A stretch of DNA of 64,000 nt from an uncultured Paracoccaceae bacterium (GCA_947498985.1 CANMMF010000008.1:62001-126000), one strand, 5' to 3'. Positions 38,092 through 46,850 are shown, numbered from the stretch's first letter. Program-made: numbers and translations. Notes: generated by a model from the letters alone, not told the origin.

Positions 38092-38301
38092 CGTTCCAGG
38101 CTTTGCCGCAGGCGCGCCGCTTGAAGGCATGAGGCGGCCGTGGCGCGGAAAACCCAGGCGCGCGGCGAGCCCGACCAGCAGAGTGGCGACACCAGGGCGG
38201 CGGCGGCGGGCCAGCGCTTGGCCTGCGCGTTCGGCCCCGGTCATCGCGGTCAGGTGATCGGGACGTGCGGTGAGGATGCGGGTGTCGATGGGGCTGAGCA
38301 T
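38083..38301 (-). CDS. Small hypothetical protein
   Basis: A 72-residue protein beginning MLSPIDTRILTARPDHLTAM. AGAGGAG eight bases before the ATG is one of the best ribosome sites in the window, which is the main support. The middle (RRRRPGVATLLVGLAARLG) is basic and amphipathic; there is no known motif. The last six codons and stop fall in the inverted arm of the cobT repeat. Divergent from the pseudogene, so it may once have been its partner. Confidence 0.5.
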   Translation of the reverse strand: MLSPIDTRILTARPDHLTAMTGAERAGQALARRRRPGVATLLVGLAARLGFPRHGRLMPSSGAPAAKPGTRI

Positions 38302-38441
38302 GGGCGTTCTCCTCTGTGATGTCCCACCGTCGCACTGCCGGAGGCGGCGCGCTTGAAGACCGTCCTGTGATATTCCTTGGAAACCCCTGTGATACGACCC
38401 GAAGCTTGCGCAAACCCGCGCGCAGCGCTCTGCTGCCCGCC

Positions 38442-39590
38442 ATGCGCTTTGCCTTTGCCAATTGTTGCCTCGATACCGACGCGCTGAGCTTCACGCGGGA
38501 CCGGAGGCCCGTCGCCGTTGAACCTCAGGGCTTTGATCTCATTTGCGCTCTGGCCGAAAATGCAGGCCGTGTCGTGACCCGCGACGAGATTGTCGAGGCG
38601 GTCCGGGGCGGGAGGATCGTGTCGGAACGCGCGATCTCCGCCCGCAAGATGGTGGGTGACGATGGCAGACGTCAGGCGGTGATCCGAACGGTGGTGCGGC
38701 GCGGTCTGCAGATGGTGGCAGAGGTCCGGACCGGATCCGCCGAAGCCCCCCGCGCCGCCCGCCCCCAGCCGTCAGAGCATCCGGTTTGCCCGCGCACGGG
38801 ATGGCGCGAGCCTGGCCTATGCGGTGACCGGCGACGGCCCGCCGCTTTTTCTGACCTGGCACTATCCGACCAGTCTGGAGCTCGACTGGCGCAACCCCGA
38901 TTGCCTGGCGTTTTTCGCGGCGGTGGGGCGCGGTCGTCGGCTGTTGCGCTATGATCACCGCGGCAGTGGCCAGTCCGAGCCGGTGCTGACGACGGTGGAT
39001 CTCGACCGCGCGGCCGATGATCTCTGAGCCGTCGCCGATGCCGCGGAGTTCGGGACCTTCGACCTGCCGGGCCTCTCGGCGGGGGCGGTCTTTTCGGTGC
39101 AGTTTGCCGCGCGCCACCCCGAGCGGGTGCGCAGGCTGGCGCTGATGGGCGGATACGTGCATGGCCGCCTGCGCCGCAGGACGACAGCTCGGACTCCATC
39201 ACGGCGCTGATCCGCGACCGGTGCGCCACCCCGGGCAGCGCGATGATCGGCGCGTGGCTCAGCGCCTGCTACCCCGATGCCAGCGCGCAATCCGTGCAGG
39301 CCTGGGTGCGCAACATCCAGAGCTCCTGCACGGCCGAGGCGCTGATGGCGATGGGCGCGATGATCAGCACCGTCTCGATCGAAGATGTTCTGGCAAAAGT
39401 GCGCGCGCGCACTCTGGTCATGCACGCGCGCGATGACGCGGTGCATCCGCTGACCGAAGGGCGCAATCTGGCGCAGGGCATCCCGGGCGCCGAGCTTTGC
39501 GTGATCGACAGCGCCAACCACCATCCCTTTCCCGGCATGCCGGGCTTCGAGGCGTTTCTCGACACGCTGACCGGTTTTCTCGACGAGTGA
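38442..39590 (+). pseudogene. Broken winged-helix / alpha/beta-hydrolase fusion gene
   Basis: Remains of a regulator joining a CadC/OmpR-type winged helix to an alpha/beta hydrolase. The first frame (from 38442) gives MRFAFANCCLDTD and a winged helix with about seven residues missing near ISARKMVGDDG. The frame shifts near 38765-38775 and continues as SIRFARARDGASLAYAV, GDGPPLFLTWHYPTSLELDW and LLRYDHRGSGQSE to an in-frame TGA at 39025; the nucleophile motif GLSAGA follows after it. A second shift near 39165 leads to QDDSSDSITALI and the terminal HARDDAVHP and SANHHPFPGMPGF blocks with the catalytic Asp and His. Two shifts, one stop and a deletion argue against a single sequencing error. Confidence 0.85.
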
Positions 39591-39663
39591 GCGCCACAAA
39601 GCCGGGTTGCGTCCCGGCGGGGTTCGGGGTTCCTTGGGCGGGCAACTGCACCGGAGCGCCGCG

Positions 39664-41448
39664 ATGTATCAGTCTTTCGAAACCACGACCTCACCGGAAA
39701 ACGGACCGGTCCGGCTCGAGGCATTGCGCGCGGCGCTGCAGACCGAGGCGCTCGACGGATTCCTGATCCCGCGCGCGGATGCGCATCAGGGTGAATACGT
39801 GGCGCCGCGCGACAGCCGTCTGGAATGGCTGACCGGGTTCACCGGCTCCGCGGGCTGGTGCGTCGCGCTGAAAGACCGCGCGGCGGTCTTTGTCGACGGG
39901 CGCTACCGGGTGCAGGTCAAGGCGCAGGTCGCGGATGTTTTTGAAAAGGTCGACTGGCCGGAAACCGGGCTTGCCAAATGGATCGGCGCGGCGCTGGACA
40001 AGGGGCGCATCGGGTTCGATCCGTGGTTGCTGACCGTGGAGCAGCACCGCGCCATGCAGGCCAAGCTCGACGCTGTCTCTCTGGTGCCAACCCGCAACCT
40101 TGTCGACGCGATCTGGGACGACCAGCCCGCCCCGCCGCAAGGCGCGGTTTTCGCCCAGCCGGAGGAGCTGTCAGGTGAGGCGCATGGCGACAAGATCGCG
40201 CGGCTTGCACAGGATCTGGGACCCGCCGACGCGGTGGTGATCACCCTGCCCGACAGCATCGCCTGGCTTTTGAACATTCGCGGCTCCGACATTCCGCGCA
40301 ATCCGGTACCGCACGGGTTCGCGATCCTGCATGCCGATGCGCGGGTGGGGCTCTTCATGGATCCCGCCAAGCTTTCCGCGCTTGGCGACCATCTGGGCGC
40401 GCGGGTGACGCTGGCACCGCCAGAGGCGTTCCTGCCCGCACTGGGCGAGCTGAAGGGCAGCGTGCAGATCGACCCCGAAAGCTGCCCCATGGCCGTTGCC
40501 TGCGCGCTCTCCGCCGCCACGCTGGTCGAGGCGCCCGATCCCTGCCTGCTGCCCAAGGCGCGCAAGAACGACATCGAACTGGCCGGTGCCCGCGCCGCCC
40601 ATCTGCGCGACGCGGTGGCGATGGCACGGTTTCTGGCCTGGCTCGATCACGCCGCGCCGGGCGGCCTGACCGAAATTGCCGTGGTCGAAAAGCTAGAGGA
40701 AGAACGCCGCGCCACCAACGCCCTGCGCGACATCTCGTTCGAGACCATCGCCGGGTCCGGCCCGCATGGCGCGATCGTGCATTACCGCGTCACAAAAGAC
40801 ACCGACCGCAAGCTGCAGCCCGGCGAGTTGTTCCTGGTCGATTCCGGCGGGCAATATGTCGATGGCACCACCGACATCACCCGCACCGTGGCCATCGGCG
40901 ATCCGGGCGATATCGGCGCGGAGGAAAAGCGCGCCTTCACGCTGGTGCTCAAAGGCATGATCGCCGTGTCCATGCTGCGCTTTCCCAAAGGGCTGGCGGG
41001 GCGCGACATCGATCCGTTTGCGCGCGCGGCGCTCTGGGCGCATGGGCTTGATTACGGCCATGGCACCGGCCACGGGGTCGGCGCGTATCTTTCCGTGCAT
41101 GAAGGGCCCGCCCGCATCGCGCGCACCGGCACCGTGGCGCTTGAGCCGGGCATGATCCTGAGCAACGAGCCGGGGTTTTACCGCGAGGGCGCCTACGGCA
41201 TCCGCATCGAGAACCTCGTGGCCGTCGAAGAGGCCCCAGCCCTGCCCGACCAGACCGTCAAGGCGATGCTGCGCTTCGAGACGCTGACCCTCGCGCCCAT
41301 CGACCGGCGGCTGATCCTGCGCGATCTGATGACCAAGCCCGAACGCGACTGGCTCGATGCCTATCACGAGACGGTCCGCGCCAAGGTCGGCCCGCTTCTG
41401 GACGAGGAGACGCGGGACTGGCTATCGCGGGCCTGCCGCGCTATCTGA
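39664..41448 (+). CDS. pepP: Xaa-Pro aminopeptidase (aminopeptidase P family)
   Basis: Removes an N-terminal residue that precedes proline. The 594-residue protein has the three-domain layout of the long aminopeptidase P: two creatinase-like N-terminal domains (DGFLIPRADAHQGEYV near 31, IAWLLNIRGSDIPRNP near 204) and a pita-bread metalloprotease domain with metal ligands in LVDSGGQYVDGTTDITRT, GTGHGVGAYLSVHEGP, LSNEPGFY and GIRIENL. GGAG precedes the ATG at 39664. A short dyad (41465-41485) lies after the stop. Confidence 0.95.
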   Translation: MYQSFETTTSPENGPVRLEALRAALQTEALDGFLIPRADAHQGEYVAPRDSRLEWLTGFTGSAGWCVALKDRAAVFVDGRYRVQVKAQVADVFEKVDWPETGLAKWIGAALDKGRIGFDPWLLTVEQHRAMQAKLDAVSLVPTRNLVDAIWDDQPAPPQGAVFAQPEELSGEAHGDKIARLAQDLGPADAVVITLPDSIAWLLNIRGSDIPRNPVPHGFAILHADARVGLFMDPAKLSALGDHLGARVTLAPPEAFLPALGELKGSVQIDPESCPMAVACALSAATLVEAPDPCLLPKARKNDIELAGARAAHLRDAVAMARFLAWLDHAAPGGLTEIAVVEKLEEERRATNALRDISFETIAGSGPHGAIVHYRVTKDTDRKLQPGELFLVDSGGQYVDGTTDITRTVAIGDPGDIGAEEKRAFTLVLKGMIAVSMLRFPKGLAGRDIDPFARAALWAHGLDYGHGTGHGVGAYLSVHEGPARIARTGTVALEPGMILSNEPGFYREGAYGIRIENLVAVEEAPALPDQTVKAMLRFETLTLAPIDRRLILRDLMTKPERDWLDAYHETVRAKVGPLLDEETRDWLSRACRAI

Positions 41449-41464
41449 CATGATCACGTTACAG

Positions 41465-41485
41465 CCCCGGTGTCTTAAGACGGGG
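41465..41485. promoter_or_regulatory. Dyad between pepP and the DUF427 gene
   Basis: CCCCG..CGGGG flanks a perfect 10-base palindrome GTCTTAAGAC in the 54-base gap. It lies just upstream of the DUF427 ribosome site, so it could be an operator or a weak attenuating hairpin. Confidence 0.35.
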
Positions 41486-41502
41486 ACAAGGGGAGAAACC
41501 AC

Positions 41503-41847
41503 ATGTCCAATCACATCACCATTCGGCCCGCGAGCGGCAGCTGGAGCATTCGCGCCGGTGGCGCCGTCATCGGTGAATCGAGCGCGGCCCTTGAGCTGAG
41601 CGAAGGCGACAGGGCCCCGGTGATCTACTTCCCGCGCAGCGACATCGCCATGGCGTTCCTCGATCGCACCGAACACAGCACCCATTGCCCGCACAAGGGG
41701 GATGCCAGCTATTTCTCGATCATGTCGAAGTCGAAGACCTACGCAAACGCCGTCTGGTCCTACGAGGATCCGAAGGACGACGTGTCCGAAATCAAGGACT
41801 ATCTCGCGTTTTACGAGCAGGACGGCGTGACCGTGGAAAACGTCTGA
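41503..41847 (+). CDS. DUF427 domain protein
   Basis: A 114-residue cytoplasmic protein filling one DUF427 domain, a small beta-rich fold of unknown function common in bacteria and fungi. Conserved parts are PVIYFPRSDIAMAFL, HSTHCPHKGDASYFSI and NAVWSYEDP, and the end EIKDYLAFYEQDGVTVE. GGGGAG precedes the ATG. It probably is transcribed with or just after pepP. Confidence 0.88.
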   Translation: MSNHITIRPASGSWSIRAGGAVIGESSAALELSEGDRAPVIYFPRSDIAMAFLDRTEHSTHCPHKGDASYFSIMSKSKTYANAVWSYEDPKDDVSEIKDYLAFYEQDGVTVENV

Positions 41848-42231
41848 GCAACGGCCCGCACCATGCGGGGCGCGTGAGTTTCGACACGGTTGGTGTGGCG
41901 AGGTGAGGCCCGACAGGGTTGGTGCGCCAGTGCGCATTCCCGGTTGGCGATAGCGTGTCGATGCCTCGCAGATGACGCACTCGCAAATGCCGCAATGGAT
42001 AGGCGTGTCCCGTGATCTCCAGAGCTTCGGGCATCGTCAAACTGGTCGCTCACAGCGCCACTTTTTCCCGTCAGCACCTTTCGCCCCGGTCACGCGAACA
42101 GGGCGTCGCAACCCTCTGACGGAACGAGGATTTTTCCTGACCCCGACGAGCCGGAAAACCCCGCTGATATTGCATAGCACCGCAACCGCTTCAAAATGAG
42201 CTCCAAGGATTTCAAATCAAGGGAGCCCGTC
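41848..42231. other. Intergenic region before the SH3 gene
   Basis: 384 bases with no gene I can support. An imperfect 18-base direct repeat CGACACGGTTGGTGTGGC / CGACAGGGTTGGTGCGCC lies at 41882-41899 and 41911-41928 (29-base period). No tRNA or U-tailed hairpin is seen. The promoter of the SH3 gene should be in the last 100 bases. Confidence 0.55.
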
Positions 42232-42873
42232 ATGTTCCGCCTCTTCGCCTTTTTGTCTTTTTGCCTTTTCGCCACCGCCGCCGCGGCCACGCAAACGCTT
42301 TACATCAACGCCCCCAGGGATGGCGGTCTCAACCTGCGCAGCGGGCCCTCGACCGCCTACCACATCCTGCGCGAGATGCCGCATGGCAGCCGGGTGACCC
42401 TGCTGCGCCGCCCCGGCACCTGGGTGCAGCTGCGCCATGAAAGCGGCGCTGTGGGCTGGGCGCATGGGCGCTATCTCTCGACCTACCGTCCCGCCCCGAT
42501 CCACGCACCGGCGCCTGCCCCATCGCTCGAGACGCGCTACGTTCACGCCCCGACCTATGGCGCGCTCAACCTGCGCGAAGGGCCCGGAACCGGGCATCCG
42601 GTGATCCTCAGGATGAAACAGGGCGCCGCCGTCGAGCTTCTGGGCAAGACCGGCCACTGGCAGCTGGTACGGCACAGCTCCGGCGCGGTGGGCTGGGCGC
42701 ATGGGCGCTACCTCGTGGCCGAGCGCCGGCACCACGTGCCGCGTCTTGGCCCCCAGCACCAACGCCCCCGCCACTGGCACCCGTCCCGGCGCAGCTGCAA
42801 GGGGCTTCACGGTCCCGCCTGGCAGATCTGCCGCGCCCGGCAACTGGCCGACCGCTCGCGCTACGGCTGGTAG
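42232..42873 (+). CDS. Secreted protein with two bacterial SH3 domains
   Basis: A 213-residue exported protein. Residues 1-19 are a signal peptide (MFRLFAFLSFCLFATAAAA). Two SH3b repeats follow, each with LNLR.GP, a middle strand and VGWAHGRYL at the end (about 22-85 and 105-168). Such domains bind peptidoglycan or envelope peptides. The basic, His/Arg-rich C-terminus (RHWHPSRRSCKGLHGPAWQICRA) holds two cysteines. GGGAG precedes the ATG. It converges with the ClC gene, whose stop is one base away. Confidence 0.85.
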   Translation: MFRLFAFLSFCLFATAAAATQTLYINAPRDGGLNLRSGPSTAYHILREMPHGSRVTLLRRPGTWVQLRHESGAVGWAHGRYLSTYRPAPIHAPAPAPSLETRYVHAPTYGALNLREGPGTGHPVILRMKQGAAVELLGKTGHWQLVRHSSGAVGWAHGRYLVAERRHHVPRLGPQHQRPRHWHPSRRSCKGLHGPAWQICRARQLADRSRYGW

Positions 42874-42874
42874 C

Positions 42875-44551
42875 TCATGAATGCTCTTCCTCGGCGGTGG
42901 CAGCCAGCGCCCGGTTATAGGCCTTGAGCGCATCGACATGGAACAGCGCGCCCTGCAGCACCGGCGTGCCCGCCTCGCCCTCGAGCCTGACCACCGGCAG
43001 GAACGCCACGCCCGACTTGTCAAAGCGCGGCAGCGCGGTCTCCAGCGTCGCACTGGCCTGCACGTAGAGCCCCTGCTCGATCATCGTCAGGCAGGCCTCT
43101 TCATCCGCCGCCCCCTCGTCGGTTGGTTTGCGCATGACCCCCTGCACGCGGAACATCGCCAGCAGATAGGCCTGTGGCCCAGCAGCCAGATGCACCTTGC
43201 GCCGCTCCAGCTGTGTCAGGAAAAACGACCGCGCCACCAGCCGTGAGGACACCGCCGTCGACATCGAGACCGACACCATCACCGCCAGCCCGGTCTGCCA
43301 GTCGCCGGTCAGCTCGAACACGATAAGCGTGGTCGAGATCGGCGCCCCCAGCACCGCCGCCGCCACCGCCCCCATGCCCGCCAGCGCGTAAAGCGTGAAG
43401 GCGCCCGAGTGCTCCGGGAAAAGCCCGGTGGCGATCAGCCCGAAGGCCAGGCCGGTCAGCGCACCGACCATGAGCGACGGTGAAAACACCCCGCCGCCCA
43501 TGCGCCCGGCCATGGTGATCGCCACCGCCGCGGTTTTCAGCACCGCAAAGACGATGGCCTCGTGCAGCACCAGCTCTCCGGTCAGGGCAAGCGATGTGGT
43601 CTCGTAGCCGACCCCGATGATATGCGGGTAGAAGATCGCCATGCCGCCCAGCAGCAACCCCGCCACCGCCGGGCGCAGCCAGTACGGCAGACCCAGCCGG
43701 TTCTGCAGCCGCGTCTCCCAGTCATCGGCCCAGAAGATCGCCTGCATGAAGATCACCGCAACCAGCCCCGACAGCAGCCCGAGAATAAAGAAGGCCGGCA
43801 GCTCCAGGTAGAACTCCACCACCGAGGTGCCCGGCAGCACAAACTCCGTCACATCGCCAAAGGTCAGCCGGTTGATCACCGTGCCCGCCGCACTGGCCAC
43901 GACAATGGGCGCAAAGGCATGCACGGCAAAGTGTCTCAACACCACTTCCAGTGCAAAAAGCGCGCCCGCAATGGGCGCGTTGAAACTGGCCGAGACCGCC
44001 GCGGCCACGGCGCAGCCCAGCAGATCGCGCCCGGTGATCCCGTCCACCCGCAGGACATTGGCGACCCAGGTGGAGATCATCGCCGCGATATGCACCACCG
44101 GCCCTTCCCGCCCCGTGGAGCCGCCGGTCGAGAGCGTGATCCAGGAACAGACCGCCGAGGCAAGCCCCGCCTTGTTGTCGACCCGCCCGTCATTGATCGC
44201 CGCCCCCTCGATCACGTCCGAGACCGAGCGCACGCGCCCGTCGGTGGTAAAGAGATAAAGGATCAGCCCGACCACCATGCCCCCCAGGGCCGGGATCGTC
44301 AGCACCCAGCCCCAATGCAGCGTCTCGGCAAAACTGTGCAGCGTGTTGGGATCCTCGGTGCCGTAAGCCCAGGTCTGCAACCCTTCGATGGCAAAGCGAA
44401 AGCCGATGGCCGCAAATCCCGACGCCACCCCCACCAGCAGCGCGATGAACCAGAACTGGATCTGTCCGGGGCCTCTGTGCCGCAGGAAATCCCAGCCGCG
44501 CACGCAATGGGCTGCGGTTTTGCTGACCTGGCGATTCAAGTGGCTGAGCAC
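42875..44551 (-). CDS. ClC-family chloride channel/transporter
   Basis: A 558-residue membrane protein with the ClC fold followed by a C-terminal CBS-like region (from about 450). The gating glutamate is Glu149 in GREGP (147-151), and GGVFSPSL matches the GxFxP block. The second anion motif GSGIP is replaced by RSVSD with the serine kept. In FNAPIAGALFALEVV, the place of the inner proton glutamate of exchangers is Val203, as in ClC channels, so I infer chloride channel activity. The GTG at 44551 has a strong GGAGGAG upstream and is chosen over a TTG 39 codons earlier. Confidence 0.9.
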   Translation of the reverse strand: MLSHLNRQVSKTAAHCVRGWDFLRHRGPGQIQFWFIALLVGVASGFAAIGFRFAIEGLQTWAYGTEDPNTLHSFAETLHWGWVLTIPALGGMVVGLILYLFTTDGRVRSVSDVIEGAAINDGRVDNKAGLASAVCSWITLSTGGSTGREGPVVHIAAMISTWVANVLRVDGITGRDLLGCAVAAAVSASFNAPIAGALFALEVVLRHFAVHAFAPIVVASAAGTVINRLTFGDVTEFVLPGTSVVEFYLELPAFFILGLLSGLVAVIFMQAIFWADDWETRLQNRLGLPYWLRPAVAGLLLGGMAIFYPHIIGVGYETTSLALTGELVLHEAIVFAVLKTAAVAITMAGRMGGGVFSPSLMVGALTGLAFGLIATGLFPEHSGAFTLYALAGMGAVAAAVLGAPISTTLIVFELTGDWQTGLAVMVSVSMSTAVSSRLVARSFFLTQLERRKVHLAAGPQAYLLAMFRVQGVMRKPTDEGAADEEACLTMIEQGLYVQASATLETALPRFDKSGVAFLPVVRLEGEAGTPVLQGALFHVDALKAYNRALAATAEEEHS

Positions 44552-44632
44552 CGAAGGCTCCTCCAATCCCGTGACTTCCCCGCACGCGCCCTCTTGGATA
44601 GGATGCCCCGGATCAATTTCGGAGACACGTAT

Positions 44633-46006
44633 ATGCCGATAGCCAAGGCGCTTGACGACCTGACCCAACTCCTAGGGGAACGGTTGAGCCGATCCAAGTC
44701 CGATCTCGAGGCGCATGGCCGCTCGGAGTCCTATTACCCGCTCACACCGCCCGATGCGGTGGCCTATCCCGAAACCACCAAAGAGGTGGCCGCGCTGATG
44801 AAGATCTGCGCCGCAGAGGCCTTCCCGGTGATCGGCTGGGGGGCGGGCACGTCGCTGGAAGGCCACGGGCTGGCGGTGCAGGGCGGCGTGGTGGTGGATT
44901 TCAGACGGATGAACCAGGTGCTGCAGATCAACGCGGCGGATATGGATGTGGTGGTGCAGCCCGGTGTCAGCCGCGAAGCACTCAACGAGGAACTGCGCGC
45001 CACCGGGCTCTTCTTTCCCGTCGATCCCGGCGCCAATGCCAGCATCGGCGGCATGGCGATGACGCGGGCGTCGGGCACAACCACGGTGCGCTACGGCACG
45101 ATGCGCGACGCGGTGCTGGCGCTCGAGGTGGTGCTGGCGGATGGAACGGTGATCCGCACCGGCGGGCGCGCGCGGAAATCCGCCTCCGGCTACGATCTCA
45201 CGGCGCTGATGGTGGGCTCCGAAGGCACGCTGGGGCTGGTGACGGAGCTGACCCTGCGCCTGCACGGCATTCCCGAAGCGACCAGCGCCGGGATCTGCGC
45301 CTTCCCGTCGCTGGACGCCGCCGTGGCCGCGGTGACCGAGACCGTGCAACTGGGTGTGCCGATGGCGCGGATCGAATTTGTCGACGCGGCCACGGCCGCG
45401 GCCTTCAACACCTATGCGGGCACCGATCTGCCGCCCAGCCCACATCTGATGGTGGAGTTTCACGGCTCGCCCGGCAGCGTCGCAGAAGATGCCGCCCGGT
45501 TCGGAGAGATCGCCGCGGATCACGGCAGCACGAAGTTCGACTGGTCGAGCAAACCCGAAGAGCGCCGCGCGCTCTGGGCGCTGCGCCACAACGCCTATTA
45601 CGCGATCCTGGCCAGCCGACCCGGCGCGCGCGCGCTGGTCACCGATATCTGCGTGCCGATCTCGCAACTGGCCGAAGCGGTAGAGAAGACCGCCGCCGAG
45701 ATCGCCGCCTCCGCCCTGCCCGGCCCGATCCTGGGTCATATGGGCGACGGCAATTTCCACGCCATCCTGCTGGTCGATCCCGACATCCCGTCCGAGCTGG
45801 AAACCGCCAGGACGCTGGCCGACCGAATGGCCGAACGCGCGCTGCGGCTGGGCGGCACCGCAACCGGCGAACACGGCATCGGCATGGGCAAGCTCGGCTT
45901 CATGCAGGCCGAACACGGCCCCGCCTGGGCGGTGATGGGCACGCTGAAAACCGCGCTCGATCCACAGAACATCCTCAACCCCGGCAAACTGGTGCGCGAC
46001 ACCTGA
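44633..46006 (+). CDS. FAD-linked oxidase, D-lactate dehydrogenase (cytochrome)-like
   Basis: A 457-residue flavoenzyme of the GlcD/DLD family that oxidises a D-2-hydroxyacid such as D-lactate and passes electrons to the respiratory chain. The PCMH-type FAD domain has GWGAGTSLEGHGLA and DPGANASIGGMAMT, with GSEGTLGLVTELTL; the cap domain ends with the metal/substrate histidine block HMGDGNFHA and GTATGEHGIG. CGGAGAC precedes the ATG at 44633; the long upstream frame is antisense to the ClC gene. The substrate could also be glycolate or another hydroxyacid. Confidence 0.9.
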   Translation: MPIAKALDDLTQLLGERLSRSKSDLEAHGRSESYYPLTPPDAVAYPETTKEVAALMKICAAEAFPVIGWGAGTSLEGHGLAVQGGVVVDFRRMNQVLQINAADMDVVVQPGVSREALNEELRATGLFFPVDPGANASIGGMAMTRASGTTTVRYGTMRDAVLALEVVLADGTVIRTGGRARKSASGYDLTALMVGSEGTLGLVTELTLRLHGIPEATSAGICAFPSLDAAVAAVTETVQLGVPMARIEFVDAATAAAFNTYAGTDLPPSPHLMVEFHGSPGSVAEDAARFGEIAADHGSTKFDWSSKPEERRALWALRHNAYYAILASRPGARALVTDICVPISQLAEAVEKTAAEIAASALPGPILGHMGDGNFHAILLVDPDIPSELETARTLADRMAERALRLGGTATGEHGIGMGKLGFMQAEHGPAWAVMGTLKTALDPQNILNPGKLVRDT

Positions 46007-46025
46007 GCTATCCCGCGTCAGCCTC

Positions 46026-46650
46026 CGCGCGGCGCTCGCTCAAGGCAGGACAGACAGGGCGACCGCTCGAGGACCAACGGAACCGCAAATGCGCCCCATG
46101 TCTCGCGGGAAGACGGTTCTTCTGCTCGTCCTCAGCCCGGCGCGCCGGATCGCAGTTCCTGAAGCCTTCCGGATCGCCCCCGGAGCCATCCCGGCCTGAG
46201 GTACGACCGATTGAGCGACCGCTCAAGGACCAACGGCATCGCCGAAGCGCCCCTTGCCTCACGGCAAATCACAACTCTGGTTGCCCTCACCCCCTGGGCG
46301 CTGTGACGCGGCACCTGACAGATCCCGCCTATGCCCCGGAGCCGTCCCGGCCTGAGGCAAGCCCGACAGGGTGACCGCTTGAAGACCCGGGGAACCGCCA
46401 AAGCACCCCATCTCCCACGACAAAGCACAATTCCGCCTGCCCTCACCCTCGGCACGTTTGGACGCAGCACCTGAACCCTCCTGCATTTGCCTCGGAGCCG
46501 TCCTCGCTTGAGGCAAGACGGACAGGGCGCCCGCTCTAGGGCAAGCGGAATTGCCGAGGGGCCCCATGTTTCATGGGGAGACGGCCATTCCGCTTGCCCT
46601 CGAGCGGGCGGTCTGTCAGGCGCAGATCAAGCGAGGACGGCTTCGGAGCA
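46026..46650. repeat. Tandem array of four 156-base units
   Basis: Units start at about 46026, 46182, 46338 and 46494; the last three share GGAGCC at exact 156-base spacing. Within each unit the order is GAGGC..GACAGGG.GACCGCT, a GCCCCAT-like centre, then a TTGCCCTC-like right half. The first three units are diverged, the fourth is a near-perfect palindrome. The array fills the gap between two converging genes and has no coding frame or short-repeat/spacer pattern. Confidence 0.85.
46497..46641. repeat. 145-base palindromic element, copy B (last array unit)
   Basis: Outer arms GCCGTCCTCGCTTGA (46497-46511) and its exact complement (46627-46641). The inner stem pairs 46530-46555 (CGCTCTAGGGCAAGCGGAAT within) with 46583-46608 at nearly every base. 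The tip is CCCCATGTTTCATGGGG (46562-46578). Size and architecture equal copy A at 9875-10020. Confidence 0.9.
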
Positions 46651-46717
46651 TTTGCCTGGGTGAGTCCGAAGCGCCCTCACTTTTCCGTCACTGAATGCGC
46701 CATGCGAAAAGCCTGAC

Positions 46718-46775
46718 TCACGTAACGCTGCCTGAAATCGAGGATTTCAACGCGTTACGTGATACGCGCCGTATC
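46718..46775. repeat. Nested palindromes downstream of recN
   Basis: TCACGTAACGC (46718-46728) pairs perfectly with GCGTTACGTGA (46752-46762), enclosing GAAATC-GAG-GATTTC (46734-46748). A separate GATACG-CGC-CGTATC hairpin (46761-46775) overlaps the outer arm by two bases. The set lies about 75 bases beyond the recN stop and could be a terminator or a protein-binding site. Confidence 0.75.
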
Positions 46776-46850
46776 AGGTATTTCTTCAGGCGCCATCACC
46801 ACCCGATCCGACACTGGCCCCCAAAAGCCCGCGGGCCCGATACCGCCCAC

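Noticed and set aside
43562-44632. Long in-frame extension upstream of the D-lactate dehydrogenase homologue
   Set aside because: It is antisense to the ClC gene and not protein-like; the ATG at 44633 has a good ribosome site and gives normal family length.
46026-46650. CRISPR array
   Set aside because: The 156-base units are long and vary throughout; there are no short identical repeats with unique spacers and no cas genes.
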